Assembly: GCA_037367405.1 (NCBI GenBank)
Contig: JAZKJV010001867.1
Location: 124,001 to 188,000, forward strand
DNA: 64,000 nucleotides
Origin: Ottelia alismoides
Lineage: Eukaryota; Streptophyta; Magnoliopsida; Alismatales; Hydrocharitaceae
Direction of reading: 5' to 3'
Each line of letters starts with the position of its first letter. Positions within the stretch are counted from its first letter, which is position 1. The notes below the pieces were generated by a model. The model saw only the letters and a list, made by a program, of their open reading frames with translations, ran no database searches and had not been told where the DNA came from. The position numbers were made by a program, and so were the translations under genes. Positions 48,101 to 60,100 of the stretch are shown in pieces.

Positions 48101-51100
48101 CTTCGTTAACCTCCGAGAGATGTGAGGTGGAGCTACGTGGAGTTCCATTTCTATCTCGTTCGGCTCATTGCCTCTCCAAGGTTATTCGCAACTGGGGCCA
48201 GGTGGTGGCTATCTTGGACGATGGCCTGTCACCCGGGTCGGATTGGTCATGCACAAGGATTCTGGTCGAATGTTCTTCCAACCTTTGCCGCTCCATGGCT
48301 GGCAAGACTTTCTCGGAGATTTTGGACCTAGGCAGGTGGTCCTTCAAGCTCGAGTTCTTTTTTCCGGCGCCGGAGCCCTCGTCGGCGCTCTTCTCCGATG
48401 GGAGCGACGCCCCAGGATTCAATGACGACGGTTCATCTTCGAAGGTCCACGTGTCATCCGCGATGGTTTCCGATGCGTTGCTCATGCATGGCGACCCTTC
48501 GCCTGCGCCGCCTGTGTTTAGATTCGCGTATGATCTTGGTCAGGCGCCCTCTCACGTGCCAAGGGGCTTTTTCGAGATCGATCCGAGGCCGATGGATTTA
48601 TCTGACATTCCAATTTCGAAAAGTTGCGACCCCACTACTTGCTTCGAGGTGGCGTTTCCACTTCCCCATCCCGGATCGGATTCTATTAGAACCCTCTCAT
48701 GGGTCGGGTATGACCCGGATATGATTGGCGAATCTCTTATGTACTATGAAGAAATTCCTTGCCCTAATCCTATTTCAGCGATCCCATTTTATCAGTCGCC
48801 GTGTGATGAAGACTATTCTCCCTCTTACACTCTATGGTCGCCTTCTATGTTGGCGATCGAGCAGGGCTTATCGGAGGTGACCCTCGAGCACGGTAATGAC
48901 GCTATCCCTATTCTCCATGATCAGCCTGCTTCTGCTTTTGGGATATATAGGTCTACTGCCTCTCAAGGGGATTCTTCTTCAACTGCTACGCCGCTTTCTT
49001 CAACCCGAAGTGCTGCCCCCTGGGACTCTTGGAACGCCTCGATTGCTTCCCCGACTAGATATGGAGTGGTTTATGCGCGGCGCCTGGACCTCTCTCTCGA
49101 GGGGATATCTTCTCCGCCGATTTTTGTATCTCGGGAGGCGGTGGCGGAAGCGGCTGGTCTTCGCCGCCAGAACCATCGACGCGCTTAAGCTTAGCGTACC
49201 AACAGTCACTTTTGGGGACAATTTTTGTAATATTTAATGAAGCTACTCTCTTGGAATATCCGTGGTCTAGGTGACCCTTGCCGTCGCAGGGCCTTGGGAT
49301 CACGTTTGGTTGATTGGGATTGTGATATAGCTCTACTACAGGAATCAAAGCTTGGTGGAATTGATGACGTGCTTTGGAGATCTCTTGGGGCGGGGCCGGT
49401 GGATGCCTTCTGCTCTTTGGACGCGATCGGTTCTTCTGGCGGTGCTATTGTGGCTTGGAGATCTTCAAACTTCTCTTTATCCAGCTCTCGCATTGGACGT
49501 CATTCTATCTCTGTAGTACTTGTGCACGTGGCCACTAACTTACCTCTGGCTTTCTCTTGTGTTTATGCACCATTATGCCACATTGAACGTCGGAATTTAT
49601 GGGAGGACTTGCTTGCTGATGCTGCGGCGTTCGGGGATATCCCGTGGATTTTGGGAGGGGATTTTAATGTTACCTTGCTCTCGTCCGACCGTCCTCGTGG
49701 TAGGGGGGGAAGGGACCCAGGGTCTGACGATTTTTGGGAGTTCATCAACCATCTGGCACTGGAGGATTTGGTTCCCGCGGATATCAAATACACTTGGCGT
49801 AATAATACATCTAGGTCTCGGCTCGACCGGTTTTTGGCTAATTCGCGTTGGATGGATGCTTTCCCCTTGTGCTCGATCTCCTCTCGGCCTCGGTCTTTTT
49901 CGGACCACAGCCCCATTTTATGGGATTCGGGAGAATCATCCAGGCCTCGTGGTATTTTTCGTTACGAGAAGAGCTGGCTTCTGGAGCCTAATTTCAAGGA
50001 GGTGGTGCGTCAACATTGGTCTCAGACATCATTTGTGGGTAACGCGGCTCATCGCTTTGCTCTTAAACTATCATCCTTGCGACGAGCTCTTGTATCCTTC
50101 AAATTTTCTACTCGTCAAGCTCGGATGTCCGTTCGCAACGAGGCGGAGGCGACTATTATTAGATTGGATCGTGTGGAGAATGACAGGGACCTATCCCCGG
50201 AAGAGTTAACCGAGAGAGCTTCGGCTGCACAAATCCTTTCGGAGGATGACAGGAAAAGAACCATTGAATGGAGACAACGCTCGCGTATTCGTTGGATCAA
50301 GGACGGGGACGCCAATACCGCTTATTTTCACCGGGTCGCTAGTGCACGTAAACGCGCTAATACTATTACTTCCATTGAAATTGGGGACGCTATATATCAA
50401 TCGGATCGCGACATGAGCTCGGCATTGGTGAATTACTTCAAGAACTTTTTCAATCGTCTCCCCTCATCTCCATGGGAGTGGACGGCTCCCGGTGTCACCT
50501 CGCTCTCCTCATCTGATGCTGCTACTCTTTCTCGGCCTTTATCTTTGGACGAGCTTAAGTGCGCGACATGGGACCTTAACGCTGACGCCTCTCCCGGGCC
50601 AGATGGGTTCCCTATTGCCTTCTATAAGGACTTCTGGGACGTTATCAGCAACGACGTCCTGGAGGTGGCCCTCGAATTCTGCGAAGGGAACCACGGATTC
50701 AACAGAATTAATAGGGCTTGCATGGTTCTCATTCCGAAAACCCACGGTGCGCGTCGTATTGAGGACTTCCGCCCTATTGCAATTTCAAATGGCATTTACT
50801 TGATCATTGCGAAGGCGTTGGCTCGTCGGTTGGCGCCTTTCCTTGGCTCTCTCATCTCTCCTTGCCAAGCTGCATTCGTTCAAGGGAGGCAAATCTCTGA
50901 TTGTTATGCTCTTGCCTCATCTATCATCGACGGCTGGCACAGAAATGGAACAAAGGGGATTTTATGGAAAATTGATTTTGCGAAGGCTTACGACTCCTTG
51001 GACTGGCGATTCCTTTGGTCAGTTTTGAAATCTAGGGGCTTCCCACCCCTGTGGATCTCCTGGATCCGCCGCTGTGTAACCACGGTATCCTTCTCCCTAT

Positions 51101-54100
51101 CTATTAATGGTCGGCCTTCTGGGGGACTTTTCCAGCCTAGAAGGGGGGTTCGTCAGGGATGTCCCCTCGCCCCTCTTCTTTTTGTTTTGGCGGCGGACGT
51201 GCTGCCTCGGATGATACAACGGGTAACTAACGCTGGTCTTACTCGCGGATGCTATATGGGTGACCTCCACATCCCGCTCTTACAATATGCGGACGACACC
51301 TTATGTTTTATTGAGGGGGACAGGCCTCAATATGCGGGTATGGCCACTACGGTCCAACTTTTTTGTGAAATGTCGGGCCTCCGCATCAATGAGAACAAAT
51401 CCAAATTTGTGCCCTTTGCTCTTTCGCCCACGGACGTTGGGGATTGTTCCTCCATTCTGGGGGCTGTTCCTGGGACACTTCCGCTGGATTACTTGGGACT
51501 ACCTCTCTCGGTGGGCAGGACACGGCTGCGCGATTATCAGAGGGTGGTGGAGAAGGTTGAGACACGGCTGGCTGGTTGGCGATCTTCATTGCTTTCTCGC
51601 GGGGGGCGATTGGTGCTTCTTAAATACGTCCTTGCGGCTATACCTATTTATTTTCTATCAACACGTGGTCTGCCAAAGGGGATTAGGGTTCGCCTGGAGA
51701 AATATATGAGGGGATTCCTTTGGGGTAAGAACGCTTCTGCGCGTAGAGGGATCCATTTGGTCGCTTGGGATGACATTGCGCGTCCTAAATGCGACGGGGG
51801 TCTGGGCGTTCGGCGGCTGGAGGTCATTCGTGAAGCTTTTCTTCTCAAATGGGCGTTGAGGCTTGTTAGCAACGATGATGGTTTCCTTGTGCGATGCCTT
51901 CGCACAGCGGCGGGCAATGCATTTCTTTCCGCCTTTGACGGTCGCCCTCCCGATCACTCTCCACTCTTTTGGCGCGAGGCCTTTGGTGTCTTCAACCGCA
52001 ATCGGTCCTTGTTTCGGCCGTCAATCGGCGATGGGACCTCATTCCGCTTTTGGACTTCGGACTGGTCAGGTAAGGGCATCTTCATGAACCTTTTCCCGAG
52101 ACTTTTTGCGCTGGCAAGGGACAAATATGCTTCCGTGGGTTCATGCTGGAACAATGGATCTTGGTGCCCGATATTGGTCGACTCTCTCTCTGCTCAGCGG
52201 ATTTTAGATTTCAGCTCTCTGATGACCTTACTCCTCGACGCCCCAACTCCATCGGGGGGTCCTGATCACTTCATTTGGGGTGAGGGGTCCTTTTCCTCGA
52301 GGAAGGCATACTCTGCTCTTCTCCCCATCGCTGTTCGTACGGAGGCTTTTCTTATTGATCACTGCAACCTCATATGGGGTCTCAGGCTTCCGGAAAGGAT
52401 TGGTATATTTTTGTGGATCCTTAGGCGTGGTCGTCTTCTTACCCGCGACCGTATGGTATCTATATTCCCAAACATTCCAAGTCTTTGCGGATTGTGCGAT
52501 TCGGCTGTGGAGACGGCCGACCATCTCTTTTTTCATTGCGACCGTGTGCGGTCCATATGGGATGACGTTGCCTGGGTGAACCACTCGTCCATGGAATCTT
52601 TTTGGGATAGCCTTGCAGCTGCTGCAAATCGTCCGAGGTCGGAGAAACTAATCCCCTTCGCGCGCATATGGAGTATCTGGCTGGGAAGAAACAAAGCTAT
52701 CTTCGCGGGACAGCGATTCTATATCGAAAATATCAGCATTGACGCTAATCGCTTTTGTATGGACTGGTCCTCTATGTAACTTTTTGTAATTGGGGGCGGT
52801 TGATATCACTATTGATATCAACTCCCCTGTCTTCTTTTCCCTATTGCCTCTGTAAGTATCTTCTTTTCATAAGCCTTAATAAACTGGGGCGAACACCTAC
52901 GGGTGTCTCCCCCTTTTTGGAGTGTCAAAAAAAAAAAAAAGATCTAATTGAAGGAATTGCAAGCTACAATTTCAAGGATCGAATTCTCCAACGACACATC
53001 GAAGATCAAGCAATTCGTCGGGAGACGAATTTTTCAGGCGGAGGAGAATTGATGCAGCGTGAAACGGATAAATAGGACCTCATGTTCTACTTTTTATCTG
53101 TTATTTAGAGGACAATTTTATTCATGTTTATTCGAGTCATCGTAATTTTATTTAAATAAAAGAGATCGCCTGTGATCTCAAAGTAGTTAGTTTAAATTTG
53201 AATTTCAAATTTAATTAGTCGTTAGAGTCAAATTAGGATAAGTAGTTTTGGATTTGAATTTGAGTTCTATTTTTGTAATCCCGTCCCTCCTATATAAAGG
53301 GATGATAGACTAGTTGTTTAGACAGTTCAGTTCAGTTGATATGAAAAATTGAGATTCAATCTCTATCTCCCTCTCCCGTCTCTCTCTTTCTCCCTCGACG
53401 CGATCTTCGCGCTTCTTCTTCCTCGAACCTCGCGCAACCAGCGCGCTTTCTCTCTTCTCAATCCCTCCAATTTCTTCTTATACCAAATAAATTCCACCAT
53501 CAAAATATTTTTTATCCGTCGCCGAATCTCCCATTTGCATCATCAAGGATCCTCTACACCGCCCCACGGCTCACTAACTCCTCATCCAGTTCCTTGTTAT
53601 CCTCCAACAAGTCCAGCCTCACGACCTCGTCCTGAGCCTGATTCCTCCTTAACTCATGCACATCACGAGAGTCCTTCCTGAAAACCATCAATCTCTGCGT
53701 GAGTGCAGCCAACTTCAAAACAAGTCTCACAAAAGTGGACCCCTCCACCTCTAACTCAGTCCAGAAAGAGACAACCAAGTCACGGAAACCATCTTCCAAC
53801 ATCCAAAACTGCTCGAATCTGAAGTACGAAGATGCTCCTCTTTCGATGCATGTATCCAAACATAACGATGTATGATCTGATCTCGATCAAGGGAGAGAGG
53901 TAACTGTTGCCAAGCAATATAGATCCATGGCATCAACTGACAAGAGAAAGCTATCAAAATGCGACCACGAGGAAGAGATCCTCCACGTGTACCTACAGTT
54001 CGCCACATCTAGGATCTCCAAAGCAAGCTCTCACACCACATCTGCAAAAGAACCAGACCCAGGATCTTGCACCCCTCTGCCTCCTGATTTATCCTTCACC

Positions 54101-57100
54101 AATAACGTGACATTAAAGTCACTACACACAAATTAAGCCATCTCCGGGAACCTTGTCCTGATCTCCCACAATTCATCTTGCAGGATTACATTCGATGAAG
54201 ACCCCACAATGCCATATACCGCCCCACAGTGCCATATACCGAGGTGACCACAAAACAAGATCGATCCCTCTGGATGACCAGAACCACCGAAGCTGAATGA
54301 ACCAGAATGATCTCATCCATCAAGTTGAACAAATGACCATTCCAAGCTATGACAATTCCTCACGAGCTACCATTTGTCAACACAGCTATGAATTCACTAA
54401 GATGAGGTCCAGCAATGGAACTTCATCTCACTAACTCCCACGAATCAATTTTAGTCACATGCAAACAAGCCACGTCCACCTTCCATGTAGCCAACAATGA
54501 GCTAACCAGCCACTTCTCTGAATGGCTTAGTACCCGCACGTTCCAAGATAGAAGCTTCGATTGGAAATTGTGGGGGAAGCCACCGTCACCTTAACCCCCC
54601 ATTATCTGTGCAACTGTCGTTTCGAATGGAAACTCTGATGTGCTCCCATCTGCCTCGCCGGGGCTTTCCTAGCTAAATCCCTTCATTGTTTGCCCCACCT
54701 CCCTCACTTTGCAAGTTGTTTGCCTGCAGCACCCCCCATTCACCGTTCAGCCCCTCCCACATGGCGAAAGATGCCCCTCCACTATTACATCTCCAAGCCC
54801 GGGCTATTCGAAACCATTCCCTACATTATTATGCTCAATTTGCATTGATTCCCATCCATTTGCGTCTGTGCAAAGGTCGCTTTCGTGAAAGAAAATTATC
54901 TGTTGCCTGAGAAGGTATCTCCGCTTACAATCACCATCTTGTCCCCCTTTCTAAGGTAGTCCCCTTCCCTTTTGAGTGGCGATGGGTCGGCACCACTCTC
55001 TTATGGAGATTTGAACCCACCTCGGGCTCGATAGCCCGTCCTTTGTCACCTTTGTTACCGTCATCCTCTATTCGAGGGTCATCGGAACCCCCCACCGGTC
55101 CGGAATCCGACTGTGTAGATTTGTCATGAGCAGACGGAGACGAGACCGTCGGCTTCGAAAATGCCACAACAGAGCACCCTGAGAGCCATCCCGAAAGATG
55201 CTTCACATCGCCCATTAAAGAAGCAGGAATCGGGTTGTTAATTAGGTTAAAGACCATATACAGATCCAAGAGAATGATCCCCTTTGACCCCAACCCTCCC
55301 CGGCCAGAAGTCGAGCGAGGAAAAGCCCTAGTGTTTTGTAGATAGGACTCCGATAATGTAGCAGTTGGCATTGAGCTTATCGGGTTCAACAACGAACAAG
55401 ATAATTCACTTGTTGTCGAGAAACCCGATGGATCCATTATAAATTTCTGGTGTAAATTGACCCTTAAAGTTGAGGTGACATTGCAGAGGGTTTCCGATCA
55501 TTGCAATTGCCGCTTCACCTTCGTATCCCATTGATTTTGCACTCCCAATGTACCTGTCGCACTTCTTCGGCCCCGAGTATCTCTAGCAACCATCCACTCC
55601 ATCGATGTCATGTCTTCGTGGTCCGATGACGACCCTCGATCGAGGTTTGCCCCTCTAACACCTCAAGAAATAGAGGTATCTTTCTCCTTCCAATCAACAT
55701 CACCGCACACATGGGCGACGTAGGTCTAATCCACCGTACATACACCACCACCTCTGGTCTTTCACTCAACTTCAGAGCAGTTCAACTCCAAAACCTTGCC
55801 GATCTCCATCAACGCTTCCCTCAACAACTCAACCTTTCTGCATCGCCAGGGAACCCCCGATACCATCATCTTTCGCATAAAATCAGAATTCTCCGACCCT
55901 CCATCTAAGTACCAAGGCCTCATCCACCAGATCATGTCCTTCAACTCCAGTGGTAGTCCACCTTCTTTGCCTCATCAGAGGAGAGGCCTCTCACGCATAA
56001 CAAGCCTCCCGACAGCCACATGGCGTTGACGTACCCACCTCATGTATCACCCAAGCAAAAGCTCAACCCTTCCCCACCAAGAGGCCCTCAAATGGTCGCT
56101 CCAACTCCACCTCCTTCGAGAAATGCTTCAGTACATCAGCCATCTCCTCGTCGCCATTTGCATTTGAGACCAATGGGGCTGCAATGCACTTCACCACCCG
56201 AGGTTGATTCTTTGTCAACCAAGATCCTCAAACCAATCATTCCTTTCGACGATGGGCCGAACAACGCCACATGAAGCACAACTATTGAGTAATCGTGCAG
56301 CCTTTGAGGTGTGTTTTGAGGTGTCGTACCTAAAACACCATGTGCTCCCCTCGCTTCTAGCCTTTGAAGATGCAGTTCGCCTCTTCATTGTGCTACATGC
56401 CCCCCCCCCCACCAGTTCCTCCATTACGACACCATCCACCCTCTCTTCCTCAAAGGTAAATTAAATCAGCAAATACAAGTTGTTACACATCTAGAAAGTT
56501 TGTGTTTAAAGACCATAATAACATTGGAAAAAATCGAACACCTATAATATGTTTTTCTATGGGATGACTATCTGATTAGTCAGATGGAGATCTTTTCTTG
56601 AATACCAAGAAAGATAGCCAGAAGGTACCTCGAACTTTCAGATTGTGGTAGAAAACAAACAAAACATTGTTATACACATGTTTCAAATTTCAAATTTTAG
56701 GCATAGCTGATGTAGTACTTTCTTGCAAAAAAACAGAACTCAAAAAAATACTATCCTGATTTTGTCTCCCTTTTCAGTCATTGAACAAAAGACATTATGT
56801 AAAATATTATAACTGGGTCTGGTTCATTTCACCACTATATATAAATCTGACCCACGGCAGACATGCATGATGCCTCAAAATCGACAAGAGAATATCAGTT
56901 CAGTTGAGCCGAGGTCAACTGAACAACTAAAAAATTATACTCAGACAAGAAATTATACTCAGACAAGCTCCACATCCAATCGTTGCTCATCAACCACCAT
57001 GCATCTGCAGTACATGGAAGTGCAGGAAGGCGGTTCAGAACCTACTCACTCTCCAGTTTCAGCTAACATTAGCAATAATCCTGTCAATCATCATTTTAGT

Positions 57101-60100
57101 TAAGCGTGGCTCGCTTAACTCACTCATCTATGCACCTTTCCTTCTTCAGTTCACATACTTGCTCCTTCTCGGTAGGTCAAGAGATAAAGTCAGGCACCAC
57201 TTTGTATACTAGACATGGGAGGGAAAAAGACCCGGGCTCTGCAGGTATACTTTGCATACTTGCTCCTTCTCTTTCATGTGTTACTTTGCTCTCCTCATAT
57301 AGACAGAGGCTGCGGGGAGGGCAAGACCCGGGCTCTGCAGACTTCGTGGGGATCGTTGACTCTCTTTTTTTTTTGAATAAAAACACGGGGGAGCCCTCCC
57401 AGGGCGGGAGTCACCACACCAAAAACTTTCATTAATAGCAAGAAGGTACATCAGTTGGATATCCAGAAGTTGTACAAAGCATTACAATGTGCGAGCACAT
57501 TCTCATAGTAAAACCGCTGACCCTTGAATATGCTATCATTCCCGCCAAGCCAAATTGCCCACAGCACGACAAAAGGCCTGGATACATCATCAGAGGACCC
57601 AAGACCCACCAATCGAATAGATCTCCAAAAATGCTCCAAGCTGGAAGCTTGGACCCAAGTCAGCCCCAACGAATCCCAGACATGCGTTGAAGACCTGCAT
57701 CCGAAGAATATGTGCTCCGCGTCCTCCAGACACTCCTCGCATCTATCGCAGGTCAGATCTTCCACCCCCAACAATCACCCCCTCCTTACTTTGTCGCACA
57801 GACGATTTTTCCTTAGGCACCAAAGGAACACCTTAACCCGAGTAGGAATTTTGGTCGCCCAAATTACTTTAGTGTCCGCACAGAGGTCCTCATCACGCCC
57901 AACCGCTGATCCGACAGAACCGAACGGAACCTCGGAGCCTACGACCCCGAGTCCGCAACCTCCACCAGTCGTGCCTCCCTGTTAACAGCCAAGGCCATCA
58001 ACCTTGGGAAGCGACAGCCCAGCTCCCCCTCCCCCGTCCAGTTATCCTACCAGAACCTGAAAAGCTGGCCATTCCCCATCCTCGGCCTAAGGTAAGACCT
58101 GAGCTCCGACAGCACAGCCTGGATCCCCATCCACAACGAAGACTCATCACGCTTTCTCCCAGCCCCCAACTCCCATGTGATTCCGTAAATCCTCCTCAGA
58201 AGCCTGGAGACCAACGACCCCGAGGATTCCCAAATCTGCACCACCCATTTGGCAAGCAAAGCTTTGTTCATCGTTTCCACATCCCGGACACCCAGGCCCT
58301 CCTCAGCAACCGGCACGGCAAGATCCTCTCAGGCCACCAGGTGCAATCCCCTCACCGATTGCCTCCCATCCGATCAAAAGAAAGACCTCATTAAAGCCTC
58401 CACCTTCCTTCTAACCCCGACAGGCATCAACCTCGTCGAGAAGAAAAAAAACGGGATGGCTGAGAGAACGTGCTTAAGCAGGGTAAGCTTTCTACCCTTG
58501 GACAGAGTAGTAGCCTTCCATCCCTCCAGCCGCTCCTCCAGTCTCCGAAGAACACAGTCCCAGTCCGCCCTCCTCAGCCTATCAACCACCAAAGGTAGCC
58601 CCAGATAGAAGATCGGCAACCGCCCCAGGGGGCACCTCGTCCACCCAGCGAGCTTGTCGCCCTCCTCGTCGTCCATCCACAGCGGAACCAATACCGACTT
58701 TTGCCTGTTTATCTGCAAACCCGACAAGCAATCAAACATATCCACCAGAGTAGCCGCATTGTGGTTCTACTCCTCCGTCCCCCCCAGAAACATCAGCGTA
58801 TCATCCGCATACTGCAACACAGGTACAGAGATGTCCCCCAACCGGAAACCCTCACACCACATCTCCCCTACCGCGCATTGAAACAGAACCGCAAGACAGT
58901 CCGCCACCACCACAAAAAGCAGAGGATCCAACAGGCAGCCCTGTCTAACTCCCCTCTGCGGCTGAAACCACCCACCCTCCGGCCTGTCATTGACCAAGAT
59001 AGAGCACGAACTGGTAGTGACACATCTCTTGATCCACTGAATCCACTCTTCCAGAAACCCCCTCCTCTGCAACGAGACCCACAGGAACTTCCAACTGACA
59101 CAATCGTAGGCCTTAGAGTAGTCTATCTTCCAAATTGCCCCCTTCTTTCTGGATCTCTTCCATTCAAGACAAATCTCCGAAGCAGTCACGATTCCATCCG
59201 CCATATAGCGCCCCGGAATGAATGTGGATTGTGCAGGTAACACCACAGAGCTCAACACAGCCCTAAGCATGTTCGACAGCACCTTGGCGATAATGAGATA
59301 GATGCCATTAGAAATCGAGATAGGCCTGAAATCCCCCACCCTCACGGGGGTCTCCTTCTTCGGCAACAGAAATATCAAAGCCTTGTTAATTTTCTCAAAA
59401 CCCATGTTGCCACCCCTGAATTCATCCATAACCTCCAAAATGTCGCCCCTCAGCAAATCCCAGAACTCCCGGTAGAAGGATATAGAAAAGCTGTCTGGAC
59501 CAGGAGCCTCGTCCACATTCAAGCTCCAAACAGCCCTGCGCACCTCCTCCTCTGAAAAAGCCGCCACCAGCGAATCGGCCTGGGGCCCGCTCAAAGAGCC
59601 AACACCCAAACCCGTCCAACCCCAACCACAGTCCTCCCGCGCCTTACGCGAGGCCCTCACGAAGTACTCCCTCAAGGCGCCACCAATGCTCCTCTCACCC
59701 GACGCCCTCACCCCTCCTACCTCCAACTCGTGCAGGAAACTCCTTCTCCTTCGCCTGGACGCCATGGAATGAAAAAAGCGAGTGTTCGCATTACCTTCCC
59801 TTAGCCACTTCTGCCTCGCTCTCTGCCGCCAATGAACCTCTTCTTTTATGTCCTCTAGCAAAGCCGCCTCCAAGAACGATGCCCTCTCAATCACCTCCTC
59901 AGGAGACAGACCCCGCTCATCATCCTCCCCATCCAACCTGCTAATCCCTGCCTCTGCCTCTGCCCTAACTGCCTTCCGCCGCCTGGCGACCTCTCTCCCA
60001 TACGACAACAGCAAGCGCCTCAGCGACTCCAACTTAGCCGCGAACAGCGACACGGCAGACCCCAACACCTCACACCCCCTCCAGTGATCAACCACCATCT

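Larger units (their letters stand above)
47790..52940 (+). mobile_element. plus-strand L1-type LINE, nearly intact
   Basis: The element has an ORF1 with one internal stop, an intact ORF2, and a 3' untranslated region ending in a 14-base A tail (52927-52940). It interrupts the LTR element, whose 3' internal sequence resumes at 52941. The 5' end is approximate: it is placed at a threefold 15-bp repeat CTTCTTCGGCGGGGG (47792-47836), where composition changes. No target duplication matching GATCTAATTGAAGG was found on the left, so the 5' end may be rearranged or truncated. Confidence 0.8.
44311..53542 (+). mobile_element. non-autonomous LTR element of the TGATGCAGCG family, carrying two further elements
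   Basis: The LTRs at 44311-44805 and 53050-53542 are flanked by a perfect TCAAG duplication (44306-44310, 53543-53547). The primer site starts at 44808 and is split by another LTR element, resuming at 47172 with CAGAGC. The polypurine tract GGCGGAGGAGAA lies just before 53050. The LTRs differ at about 14 positions plus short indels (roughly 3%). Apart from the inserted LINE and the small LTR element, the internal region keeps only a short gag-like frame and about 110 bp of 3' sequence. No pol domain of its own is present. Confidence 0.88.
34331..56460 (-). mobile_element. old minus-strand L1-type LINE split by four later insertions
   Basis: Pieces of one LINE lie in order from 5' (right) to 3' (left): ORF1 remnants 56460-54590; endonuclease 54565-53548; pre-RT 44305-44125; reverse transcriptase 42826-42277 and 36649-35725; zinc-binding C-terminus 35678-35166 and 34704-34420; then a 3' end with an oligo-A/T tract at about 34331. 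The gaps are exactly filled by a solo LTR, a copia element, an hAT-type element and an LTR element, each with its own target duplication. The LINE continues across each after removal of one duplication copy. Stops and frameshifts are frequent, so it is inactive. The outer ends are approximate. Confidence 0.8.
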
